Shown here: piece by piece, positions 1 through 5,721 of the stretch
How positions within the stretch are numbered: position 1 is the first letter of the stretch
Layout of the letters: every line of letters begins with the position of its first letter
Assembly (NCBI GenBank): GCA_041481485.1
Contig: JBGPBY010000403.1
Location: forward strand, 1 to 6,878
Reading direction: 5' to 3'
DNA length: 6,878 nucleotides
Origin: JBGPBY01 sp041481485
GTDB lineage: Bacteria; Acidobacteriota; Terriglobia; 20CM-2-55-15
Notes under the pieces: model-generated
What the model saw: only the letters and a program-made list of their open reading frames with translations
What the model was told of the DNA's origin: nothing
Databases searched by the model: none
Program-made: the position numbers and the translations under genes

Positions 1-47
1 GGGGAAATGTACAAGGTTAAATGTTCAATTGTCATTTGGGGGGCATG

Positions 48-62
48 GACCGCCCCTACGGT
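48..62. repeat. Degenerate copy of dispersed palindromic repeat (family 2)
   Basis: The 15 bases GACCGCCCCTACGGT are the exact reverse complement of 5572-5586. Bases upstream (40-47, G-rich then CAT) correspond to the other half of the hairpin seen intact at 5579-5597, but here with small changes, so the stem is imperfect. It lies in the leader of the PEGA gene, upstream of its likely promoter. The sequence match is seen directly; that it belongs to a genome-wide family is inference from two copies only. Confidence 0.6.
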
Positions 63-84
63 TGTCACGGATGTTATATTTGCG

Positions 85-113
85 TTGGACCTTCGAGTCT
101 TTATCTGTATTGT
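85..113 (+). promoter_or_regulatory. Weak candidate sigma70-type promoter of the PEGA gene
   Basis: TTGGAC at 85-90 and TATTGT at 108-113 are separated by 17 bases. Both boxes are imperfect matches to the sigma70 consensus. A start site near 120 would leave a leader of under 20 nt, just including the ribosome binding site. An isolated TATATT at 75-80 is an alternative -10 box but has no good -35 partner. Low confidence. Confidence 0.25.
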
Positions 114-123
114 CCGGTTCGTT

Positions 124-129
124 GAGGAG
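124..129 (+). promoter_or_regulatory. Shine-Dalgarno that fixes a TTG start
   Basis: GAGGAG sits 8 bases before the TTG at 138-140. No in-frame ATG or GTG lies nearby (the ATG at 145-147 is out of frame and the next in-frame Met is residue 62), so this strong site decides the start of the PEGA protein at an unusual TTG codon. Confidence 0.75.
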
Positions 130-137
130 TAGTCATC

Positions 138-1703
138 TTGTCTGATGGAGAAACACCTTCGGCATCGGCGGATAGCGGGAATCCTCTCCCGCCGCAAAGT
201 GAAGCTTCTGCCGGTCCTGCCGCGTCATTGCCTGAAGCTTCGAGGTCTGAGGCATGCTCAATATTAGTGGCTCAGGCCAAACAGGCCTTTCAGGAACACC
301 GTCGCAAGGATTGTCTGGTAATGACTGGTGTCATCCTTTCCATCGATCCGGAACACAAGGAAGCGCAAGTTATCGAGCAGTGGATCCGCGCGGACCTTCA
401 GAAGGAAATCAATGACATCCGCTCCAATATATTGAAGGCGGGTCAGCAACCGGGTTCTGAGGCCGTACACCGCGCCGAACGGATGCTCCGTACCATCCTT
501 CTCACCGATCCGCATAACGAGCATGCCAACCTTGTGCTTCAGGAAGTGCGTACTGCTGCCGGTTCTCTGGCGCCCGCACCGAATCCGGAAATTGCCAAGC
601 CTGAGCCGGCCGACGAGAAATCTCCGATTTCGAACGAAGCTTATCCGGGCTATGCGCCGGAAGGGCCCAATTGGCGGGTCCTTTATACCGCGTTGATTCT
701 CGCGCTGGTTTTGCCAATCAGCGCTTTCGCTCTATGGAAGTATGCTGCCGCTTCTCCAAACGGAGCGACGAGCGGAATTTCACCGGACACCGATCCTTCC
801 CAGGGAGTTCTGGACATTGTGTTCACCGGAGGCGTACGAGTATTCATCGACGACGAATTCCGCGGTACCACACCGATGAAGCCGCTTTCTTTGGCTCCCA
901 TGGTTTATCACATTCGATATGAGAAGGATGGTAAAGAAGTCGGCAGGGAAGACGTCCACATTACTGCCGGTCTTACCACGCACAACTCTGTCCAGGAACC
1001 TGCCGGCAAGCTGGTTCTCATCGTTGTGCCCGCTTCCGGCGTGCAGTTGAAACTCGATGGTAAACCATACGGAGCAGCGCCCGAGTCGCTGGACGTGAGC
1101 CCCGGAATCCATCACCTTGAATTCTCCGCAGCCGGTTATTCGACCGTTAGCCTCAGTGCGGTTGTGACAACAGGCGGCCGCGCCATGGTTCCCGTCCTGA
1201 TGAAATCGCTTGCTGCGGCAATCGATGACAGGCCAAAAGATCTGCCGGTCCCGCCACCGCCCGTCAAATCCACGCCAAACATCCCTGCTCCTCCGGTCAC
1301 CACTGGAACGTTCCGCTGGAATCCCGGGCTGGTCGACGTCGACATTTACGAGAATGACCGCCGTCTTGGATCAACGCCGATGAATCTGGATTTACCGGCG
1401 GGGCCACACACATTCGAATATCGACATGAGGGTTTGAAAAAGACGCAGACATACAATATCCAGCCGGGCTCAACCACCACAGCGTCGGTGACATTCGAAA
1501 TTACGGTCAATATCAATGTCACTCCCTTTGCCGATGTATTTCTGATCGGCGACACCATCGTGGAACTGGGGGAAACGCCGCTGTACAGAATCGCCGTGCC
1601 GGTAGGAGGGACTCTGGCATTTCGATATTCGAATTTGCCGGAGAAGAGATACCGCGTTACGGCGAAAGACAGTAACAACAGCATCCATCTGAGCTTTCCG
1701 TAG
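138..1703 (+). CDS. TPR-like / single-pass membrane / multi-PEGA domain protein
   Basis: A 521-residue protein starting at TTG behind GAGGAG. Residues 1-36 are a Ser/Ala/Pro-rich disordered head. Residues 37-142 are amphipathic helices with TPR-like spacing (AKQAF, ILSIDPEHKEA, then AERMLRTILLTDPHNEHA). A hydrophobic stretch at about 181-200 is a single transmembrane helix. After it come beta modules of PEGA type: 223-287 (VRVFIDDEFRGTTP), 290-356 (VQLKLDGKPYGAAP), a Pro-rich linker 364-390, 390-455 (VDIYENDRRLGSTP) and a diverged fourth, 456-519. PEGA domains are known as surface or periplasmic beta modules, often attached to kinases or TPR proteins; no kinase or enzyme motif is visible here. 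No N-terminal signal peptide is seen, so the TPR part is inferred to be cytoplasmic and the PEGA part outside. It is convergent with a three-gene operon of secreted proteins. The PEGA assignment is firm; the role is unknown, with signalling or envelope scaffolding possible. Confidence 0.88.
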   Translation: MSDGETPSASADSGNPLPPQSEASAGPAASLPEASRSEACSILVAQAKQAFQEHRRKDCLVMTGVILSIDPEHKEAQVIEQWIRADLQKEINDIRSNILKAGQQPGSEAVHRAERMLRTILLTDPHNEHANLVLQEVRTAAGSLAPAPNPEIAKPEPADEKSPISNEAYPGYAPEGPNWRVLYTALILALVLPISAFALWKYAAASPNGATSGISPDTDPSQGVLDIVFTGGVRVFIDDEFRGTTPMKPLSLAPMVYHIRYEKDGKEVGREDVHITAGLTTHNSVQEPAGKLVLIVVPASGVQLKLDGKPYGAAPESLDVSPGIHHLEFSAAGYSTVSLSAVVTTGGRAMVPVLMKSLAAAIDDRPKDLPVPPPPVKSTPNIPAPPVTTGTFRWNPGLVDVDIYENDRRLGSTPMNLDLPAGPHTFEYRHEGLKKTQTYNIQPGSTTTASVTFEITVNINVTPFADVFLIGDTIVELGETPLYRIAVPVGGTLAFRYSNLPEKRYRVTAKDSNNSIHLSFP

Positions 1704-1925
1704 GCCACGTTCCCAGCCGCGTTAGCGGCGGCAGGCCCCTTAGCCACCGGCGTCAGCCGGTGGAATTTATGCTCAAAAACCAAATAAGCCGCATAGCGGC
1801 GACAGATCAAGAAAATTGCTGGATCTGTCGTGCCTTACGGCACTCTGTTCCTCGTGGATTGATATTCCACCGGCTGACGCCGGTGGCTAAGGGACCTGCC
1901 GCCGCTAACGCGGCTGGGAACGTTC
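1704..1925. repeat. Composite inverted-repeat element filling a convergent gap
   Basis: Arms at 1707-1766 and 1864-1923 are 60 bases long and reverse complementary at 59 of 60 positions; the one mismatch pairs C1736 with A1894, which becomes a G-U pair in a minus-strand transcript. Each arm itself holds two hairpins: GCCGC/GCGGC (1716-1729; 1901-1914) and an 8-bp stem CCACCGGC/GCCGGTGG with a 4-base loop (1744-1763; 1867-1886). The arms start 3 bases after the TAG of the PEGA gene and end 2 bases before the TAA of the opposing gene, so the gap is essentially the element. It encodes no transposase. It could be a MITE- or REP-like mobile repeat now serving as a bidirectional terminator; that role is inferred. 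There is no clear T-tract. Confidence 0.88.
1788..1843. repeat. Hairpin cluster in the centre of the inverted-repeat element
   Basis: Three perfect small palindromes lie back to back between the long arms: GCCGC-ATA-GCGGC (1788-1800), GACAGATC/GATCTGTC (1801-1808 with 1822-1829, 13-base loop) and GTGCC-TTAC-GGCAC (1830-1843). The stems abut without spacer bases, so this is a designed-looking chain of hairpins and not chance. Function is unknown; such chains are typical of REP/BIME-like extragenic repeats. Confidence 0.75.
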
Positions 1926-2933
1926 TTACCGCAACGCAGTCTTCGGTGCAGGCGGAACGACCAGAATTCGCGGCTTTCCGGACGACAGATCGAGAATCGT
2001 CACGAGGGCGTCCGGTGGTTGATTCAGTCGGAACACTGCGGTTCCAGTGAGGCGATTCACTCCGTTCGGTTTGCAGTTGCACGGAATCACATAGCGAAGC
2101 GATTGTTGCATATCCACGATGCCGACATTTGCCGATGCGCCTCCGGCAACTACTGCGAAGCGTCCATCGTCGGAAACTGCAATTCCGGAAAGGCCGGTCA
2201 CTCCCTCGCCTGGAGAAATCAACGCGAATCGTTGGGGGGCATCCACGATTCGCTGCAGCAGGAATGCTTCACCGACGGCGCTATCGCCAACTACGGCGTC
2301 CTGACTGTTGACAATGAACGAAAGCGACGTTGCATACGTCGCAGAAACAAACTTCGATCCTGCCGAACTCACGGCCCAGAGCGAACCGCTGCCATTGTTG
2401 GAAAAGCCGACCAGAGAGAGGGATGCGTCATCGCTTACGGCAAGCGCCGTGATATCTCCGGCGATCGAAGACGCATCCGATTCAAATACGATCGAGGGAG
2501 ACGCTGGAAAACCGTGGAGAACCTGTAAGACTTTAGAATCGTTGTCATAGAGTACCGCGGCGGAACCGCTCGGGCTGATTGCGATAACGGAATTGCGGCG
2601 TGTTCCGTCGATGGGAGTGGCGTCGCGTGGATCCGACGTCAGACGGCGGATGATCGGCTGCCCGTCTTCGGTTCGCAAGGCAAGGATGTAATCCTGACGC
2701 GGAGACACCACCGCTCCGCGAATCTCAACGCCAAGGTTCAGCGCTTGTCCCAGTGTCGAGGCTCCTGGAATTCCAAGAATGGGCCACACTGTGGTGCCAT
2801 CCGCATTGGGACTGAACCCCAGGGACGGACCCCCAACCGGATCCGATGCCAAGGCAATGTGGGCGGCGATGAATGGAAGGGTCAGCAGGAAGATCCACGC
2901 CAAAAACCGTACATTGGACCTCACAAGCCTCAC
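1926..2933 (-). CDS. Secreted beta-propeller-like protein, third gene of the operon
   Basis: A 335-residue protein with a signal peptide at 1-29 (hydrophobic core FLAWIFLLTLPFIAA, likely cleavage after ALA). Residues 35-62 carry the motif WPILGIPGAST, which I associate, from memory, with uncharacterised acidobacterial exported proteins. Blade-like repeats follow: VVSPRQDYILAL (75-86), IAISPSGSAAVLY (117-129), ALAVSDDASLSLVGF (163-177), IAVSDDGRFAVVAGG (251-265) and a strand-rich end to about 327. These match the spacing of WD40/YVTN-type propellers, with about six blades possible. A CNC motif lies at 285-287. The start is GTG at 2933, overlapping the previous stop as GTGA, with GGAGG at 2940-2944 six bases upstream. 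It is the last gene of a coupled operon and ends 2 bases from the inverted-repeat element. Propeller fold is inferred; function and ligand unknown. Confidence 0.82.
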   Translation of the reverse strand: MRLVRSNVRFLAWIFLLTLPFIAAHIALASDPVGGPSLGFSPNADGTTVWPILGIPGASTLGQALNLGVEIRGAVVSPRQDYILALRTEDGQPIIRRLTSDPRDATPIDGTRRNSVIAISPSGSAAVLYDNDSKVLQVLHGFPASPSIVFESDASSIAGDITALAVSDDASLSLVGFSNNGSGSLWAVSSAGSKFVSATYATSLSFIVNSQDAVVGDSAVGEAFLLQRIVDAPQRFALISPGEGVTGLSGIAVSDDGRFAVVAGGASANVGIVDMQQSLRYVIPCNCKPNGVNRLTGTAVFRLNQPPDALVTILDLSSGKPRILVVPPAPKTALR

Positions 2934-3535
2934 TGGGGGCCTCCAACGCTGGATCCGCCGAAGGTAATCGTCGGAACGGTGGTGCCCGTTGTTCCGGTAT
3001 TGGTGTTTCCCCCGCCACCTCCGCCACCGCCGGAAGCTTTGATCAGCGCTCCCGCGGCACCGGCGCCGGCAATTGCGAGGATCGCGATCATTTTCGTGTT
3101 CTTCTTTCCGCCGCCGACGTTCGTGTGCGCAATCTGCGCAGTAGCGGTTTCATTGAGCAGCTGGGTGCGGACTTCAATCTGGTATGGTCCTGCGGTGGCA
3201 TTGGCCCGATACCCTGCGGCTGTGGCGCGGCCGTTGCGGTCCGTCGTCACGGTCATCGTTCGGGATTCATTTTCAAATGTGCCGCCGGCGCCATGATCCG
3301 GCGAAGTGAATACGACCAGTGCCCCCTGGACCGGCTGATCATTCGAATCCACGACCACAACGACGATGGGCTCGGTGGCCGGCATCTTGACGGATGTGGA
3401 CCCGTTATCGCCGTTTTCAATTCGAACTTTCAGGCCAAATGTATCCGGTGATTGCTGCGCAAAAGCCGGCTGAAAGATCATCAGCCCGCAGATGAAAAAA
3501 ATCAGTGAACTAAAATCGAAGCGCCTTGTTCTCAT
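2930..3535 (-). CDS. Exported Big_1/Ig-like protein with membrane and Gly-rich tail
   Basis: From ATG at 3535 the product has 201 residues. A signal peptide covers 1-26 (SLIFFICGLMIFQPAFA, cleavage before QQ). Residues 53-125 resemble a bacterial Ig-like domain of Big_1 (invasin/intimin) type: VVVDSNDQPVQGALVVFTS, then GGTFENESRTMTVTTDRNG and a closing TAGPYQIEVR strand. A basic KKNTK precedes a small-residue hydrophobic segment (149-166), then eight glycines (169-176) and a tail rich in Thr, Gly and Asn. The start at 3535 is preferred over the upstream ATG at 3571 because it begins the signal peptide directly, has AGAGG 9 bases upstream, and overlaps the previous stop as ATGA. The next gene overlaps by GTGA. 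A role in surface or envelope adhesion or assembly is inference; a carboxypeptidase-regulatory-like fold is the alternative. Confidence 0.85.
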   Translation of the reverse strand: MRTRRFDFSSLIFFICGLMIFQPAFAQQSPDTFGLKVRIENGDNGSTSVKMPATEPIVVVVVDSNDQPVQGALVVFTSPDHGAGGTFENESRTMTVTTDRNGRATAAGYRANATAGPYQIEVRTQLLNETATAQIAHTNVGGGKKNTKMIAILAIAGAGAAGALIKASGGGGGGGGNTNTGTTGTTVPTITFGGSSVGGPQ

Positions 3536-4512
3536 TTTGTAGTGCCTCTCGATTGCGGAGTTGCCGTGCATTGACTTAGCCGATTTGACATACCCGGCTG
3601 AATCGTCATGTTCGGGTCCAGGGCTTTAGCCCAATCCCGAATGGCATTCAATGCAACGCGGTCGTTATTGGAGCAGGCGGTGTTCCAGGACGACAACAGG
3701 TCTTCGAACGTAGATTGATATCGTGCAGTAACCTGGGAAGCATTATCGCGCACCGTCTTTGACGAGTCATTCGCAAGCGCGCGGATGCGATCGTATGTGG
3801 ATGCGGCATTTTCCCATTGGCGTGAGAAAAACTGCTGGCGCCATTCCGTAATCGCGGACTCCACTGTGGCGTCTACTTTGGTCTGGACTGTCCGGAGTGC
3901 TTCGCGGCGTGCTGCACTATTGGGAACGGCGTCCAGCGCCTTCTGAAATTCCCGGAATGCCTCGCCGTATTTGGCCTGGCTCATCAACTCCCGCCCTGGC
4001 GCCAGCGCCGTTTCATCACGGGCAAAATTTCGCGATGTGCACGCGCAATATTCCGATTCCGCACGAGAGTCGGCGATGGCTTTGGCGTCGCCCGCAGCGG
4101 CCGCAGCTTCAGCTCGCGTGCAAACCTGCACGCATTTACCGCATTCCTGCTGAGCTTCCTTGAATACGGTGACAACTTTGCCCGGATATTTCAACTCATC
4201 GATGACGTAGCTGGGATTCATGGAGCAGAACTGCAGAAAGTGAGTGCGGGCCTTGTCATTATCCCCAAGTGCAATCTCGGTCAACCCAATCAGCATCTTT
4301 ACTCTGGACTGATCGGCAGGGTTTCGATTGTTTCTTGTCAGTGTCTCGTCGAGTGGCGTAAGAATGGTGAGCGCATCCGCGTATTGCCCCTGATAGTAGA
4401 GACTGTCCGCCTGATTGATTCGAGAATCAAATTCCTGTTGCGAACCCGGAACCTGCACCATCCATGGTGAAAGACCGGCTATCAGAGTTAAGACGATATG
4501 GGGAATTCTCAT
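3532..4512 (-). CDS. Exported TPR-containing Cys-rich protein, first gene of the operon
   Basis: A 326-residue protein. Residues 1-24 form a signal-peptide-like segment (HIVLTLIAGLSPWMV, short charged start). Residues 31-121 contain TPR-like helices (ADSLYYQGQYADALTIL; KMLIGLTEIALGDNDKARTHFLQF) ending in a segment PSYVIDELKYPGKVVTVFKEA. A second TPR-like stretch runs 175-197 (AKYGEAFREFQKALDAVPNS), followed by long helices to about 300. Eight cysteines (96, 124, 127, 131, 156, 158, 280, 315) include CGKCVQVC and CAC, which suggests disulfides or a bound cofactor outside the cytoplasm. The ATG at 4512 has a modest AAGGGA site about 7 bases upstream. It leads a three-gene operon and its stop overlaps the next start (ATGA). 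TPRs usually mediate protein-protein contact, so it may scaffold the two proteins encoded behind it; that is inference. Confidence 0.85.
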   Translation of the reverse strand: MRIPHIVLTLIAGLSPWMVQVPGSQQEFDSRINQADSLYYQGQYADALTILTPLDETLTRNNRNPADQSRVKMLIGLTEIALGDNDKARTHFLQFCSMNPSYVIDELKYPGKVVTVFKEAQQECGKCVQVCTRAEAAAAAGDAKAIADSRAESEYCACTSRNFARDETALAPGRELMSQAKYGEAFREFQKALDAVPNSAARREALRTVQTKVDATVESAITEWRQQFFSRQWENAASTYDRIRALANDSSKTVRDNASQVTARYQSTFEDLLSSWNTACSNNDRVALNAIRDWAKALDPNMTIQPGMSNRLSQCTATPQSRGTTK

Positions 4513-4529
4513 GTCAACGTCCCTTGCTT

Positions 4530-4612
4530 CTGAGAGCCGAAAGATTCTCAGCGGACATCAGCCAGCGTATGCCAACACGCCACCGACGGTGCGCCCGAAG
4601 AGAATTCTTCGG
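4530..4612 (-). promoter_or_regulatory. Hairpin-bearing 5' leader of the three-gene operon
   Basis: Between the candidate promoter and the ATG at 4512 lie about 100 nt of leader with three palindromes: CCGAAG/CTTCGG (4595-4612, 6-bp stem), CACCG-A-CGGTG (4581-4591) and CTGAGA/TCTCAG (4530-4551, 6-bp stem, just upstream of the ribosome binding site). The first sits at the predicted start site and could be an operator; the last could affect translation. No known riboswitch class is recognised. The palindromes are seen; any regulatory role is inference. Confidence 0.35.
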
Positions 4613-4620
4613 TGTTCGAA

Positions 4621-4649
4621 ATACTAATGGATTATTGAGTAACTCGCAA
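4621..4649 (-). promoter_or_regulatory. Candidate sigma70-type promoter of the three-gene operon
   Basis: On the minus strand TTGCGA (4644-4649) and TAGTAT (4621-4626) are 17 bases apart, each matching four of six consensus positions. It lies in the 191-base gap after the ElyC-like gene, so the operon probably has its own promoter rather than depending on readthrough. A start site near 4614 is expected. Confidence 0.4.
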
Positions 4650-4703
4650 CGGACAGTCAGACGAGGGCGAAATGGTCACTTGCAGAAAACCCATTTTGAG
4701 AGA

Positions 4704-5477
4704 TCAGATTCGGCCCGACAGCTTTCCCCAAAGCAGTCCCAGATATTCATGAATCATCGCGTCTGCTCTGGTGGCTCCGGCCGAAGCGGGAAAAATTCCT
4801 CCGAAGCCCCAAAATGATGACGGTGACGACGGTTCCTCGGGTGAAGGGCGGACCAGGAAATCCGCCGGTGCCGGAACGGGCGTCATACCCCGTTTCATGA
4901 ACAAGGCCATGGACCGCGGCAAGTGTATGGCGGACGTAACCAAAACAAAGCGATCATTGCCGACAATGCGCTGAACTTCGATGGCTTCCTGTTCCGTGTC
5001 CCTGGCTATTTTCTCAATCACCGTCCGATCCGGTTCGATTCCGAGCATTTGTGCCACGCCCTGCATATTGACAGCGCTCGAGTCTCCGGAAAGAAGCAGT
5101 TTCGCTTGCGGACTGGACTTCAAAATTCGAATGCCTTCCACCACTCTGGCGACACTTTGAGGATTAAGCTGGCTTGCGGCGGGCAGGCTGTCGTTTTCCG
5201 TACCCCCTCCGCCCAGAACCACGACCCATTTCATCTCCGCCAGGTCGTTACGTGCCGTGTCCAGCACCGGATAGCGGTATTCGAGATTCCTTACCAGAAA
5301 GCTCCAGATGGAGGTGTAGCTCATCAGAAAAAAACCGGCCGCCGCGATCGTGATGATCACTCTGGCATGACGCCGCCTGGAGCCGATCCACAGCAAGAGC
5401 ACTCCCACACCAAGAAGAGCAAGCAGGATGGTATTCGGGAACAGCAACGCTCCCACAAGTTTTTTGAACGCAAACAT
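4704..5477 (-). CDS. elyC: ElyC-like DUF218 (YdcF/SanA superfamily) envelope protein
   Basis: A 257-residue protein, about the length of E. coli ElyC (near 259), with the same layout: two N-terminal membrane helices (about 8-31 and 38-56) followed by a DUF218 domain. Family signatures are visible: YPVLDTA then WVVVLGGGG (84-92), RVVEGIRIL (111-119), AKLLLSG (125-131), DTEQEA (160-165), LVTSAIHLPRSM (179-190), and a C-terminal HEYLGLLWG (243-251). In E. coli ElyC supports peptidoglycan synthesis, tied to the shared undecaprenyl-phosphate carrier; the chemical activity of DUF218 proteins is not settled. ATG at 5477 has GGGAG (5485-5489) 7 bases upstream. Its neighbours are transcribed the same way but across gaps of 191 and 241 bases, so it is probably its own unit. 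Family call is strong; one-to-one orthology with enterobacterial elyC is not proven. Confidence 0.87.
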   Translation of the reverse strand: MFAFKKLVGALLFPNTILLALLGVGVLLLWIGSRRRHARVIITIAAAGFFLMSYTSIWSFLVRNLEYRYPVLDTARNDLAEMKWVVVLGGGGTENDSLPAASQLNPQSVARVVEGIRILKSSPQAKLLLSGDSSAVNMQGVAQMLGIEPDRTVIEKIARDTEQEAIEVQRIVGNDRFVLVTSAIHLPRSMALFMKRGMTPVPAPADFLVRPSPEEPSSPSSFWGFGGIFPASAGATRADAMIHEYLGLLWGKLSGRI

Positions 5478-5570
5478 AGTCCAGCTCCCGACACGATTAT
5501 TGCAGAAGAGCAGTCTTCAAATGTGAGCTGCCAAATGATTTGTTGTCGCCCAGTGAATGAATGCGATTCC

Positions 5571-5597
5571 GACCGTAGGGGCGGTCTATGACCGCCC
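5571..5597. repeat. Intact palindromic repeat (family 2) upstream of elyC
   Basis: GGGCGGTC-TAT-GACCGCCC (5579-5597) is a perfect 8-bp stem with a 3-base loop, preceded by ACCGTAG. The stretch 5572-5586 recurs in reverse complement at 48-62. It lies in the 241-base gap (5478-5718) between the hydrolase gene and elyC, which holds no gene; a small GAAGA/TCTTC hairpin is at 5505-5518. It looks like a dispersed extragenic palindrome. Confidence 0.65.
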
Positions 5598-5656
5598 GCT
5601 GAAGTTTATCGGTTTGCCGGTGTCGCGGCGACGGAATAGGGATAGCTTGGCAGGAT

Positions 5657-5721
5657 TAAGCCAGTCATTCGGAAATCTGGTGAATGGGCGGCATTCTGGC
5701 CATCATGGCAGGACTGGCTTA
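5657..5721 (-). terminator. Possible terminator or palindrome cluster after the hydrolase gene
   Basis: TAAGCCAGTC (5657-5666) is exactly reverse complementary to GACTGGCTTA (5712-5721); the right half includes the TAA stop of the hydrolase. Inside are two more palindromes, GAATG-GGCGG-CATTC (5682-5696) and GCCAT-C-ATGGC (5699-5709). A transcript leaving the hydrolase gene could fold into a branched structure. There is no clear U-tract, so intrinsic termination is uncertain. Confidence 0.4.

Noticed and set aside
1346..1810. 154-codon minus-strand open frame across the PEGA gene end and the repeat
   Set aside because: It lies antisense to a well-supported gene and runs through the left repeat arm. 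Its peptide HRLTPVAKGPAAANAAGN also appears in the plus-strand frame at 1760-2050 because the arms are inverted copies, so it is repeat translation and not a protein family.
1707..1923. CRISPR array or tRNA/rRNA-like structure
   Set aside because: Only two arms in inverted orientation with no regularly spaced direct repeats, and no cloverleaf or anticodon arm layout.
1760..2050. 96-codon plus-strand open frame starting inside the repeat element
   Set aside because: It starts in the inverted repeat and ends antisense to the propeller-like gene; no ribosome binding site or recognisable domain.
2019..2528. 169-codon plus-strand frame opposite the propeller-like gene
   Set aside because: Composition rich in Arg, Cys and His without domain signature; the minus-strand gene has a signal peptide, repeats and operon overlap.
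2873..3451. Plus-strand frames opposite the Big_1-like gene, one with long Pro runs
   Set aside because: The proline runs are the antisense of the poly-Gly tail; the minus-strand reading has signal peptide and Ig-like domain.
3536..3571. Upstream ATG adding 12 residues to the Big_1-like protein
   Set aside because: It would put a polar MHGNSAIERHYK before a complete signal peptide and a 40-base overlap with the gene before; the ATG at 3535 gives the ATGA overlap and an AGAGG site.
4670..4696. AAATGG/CCATTT pair downstream of elyC as terminator
   Set aside because: Only 6 AT-rich base pairs with a 15-base loop and no U-tract on the minus strand; too weak to call.
4923..5591. 222-codon plus-strand frame opposite elyC
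   Set aside because: The minus-strand product matches ElyC along its whole length; this frame has no recognisable features.
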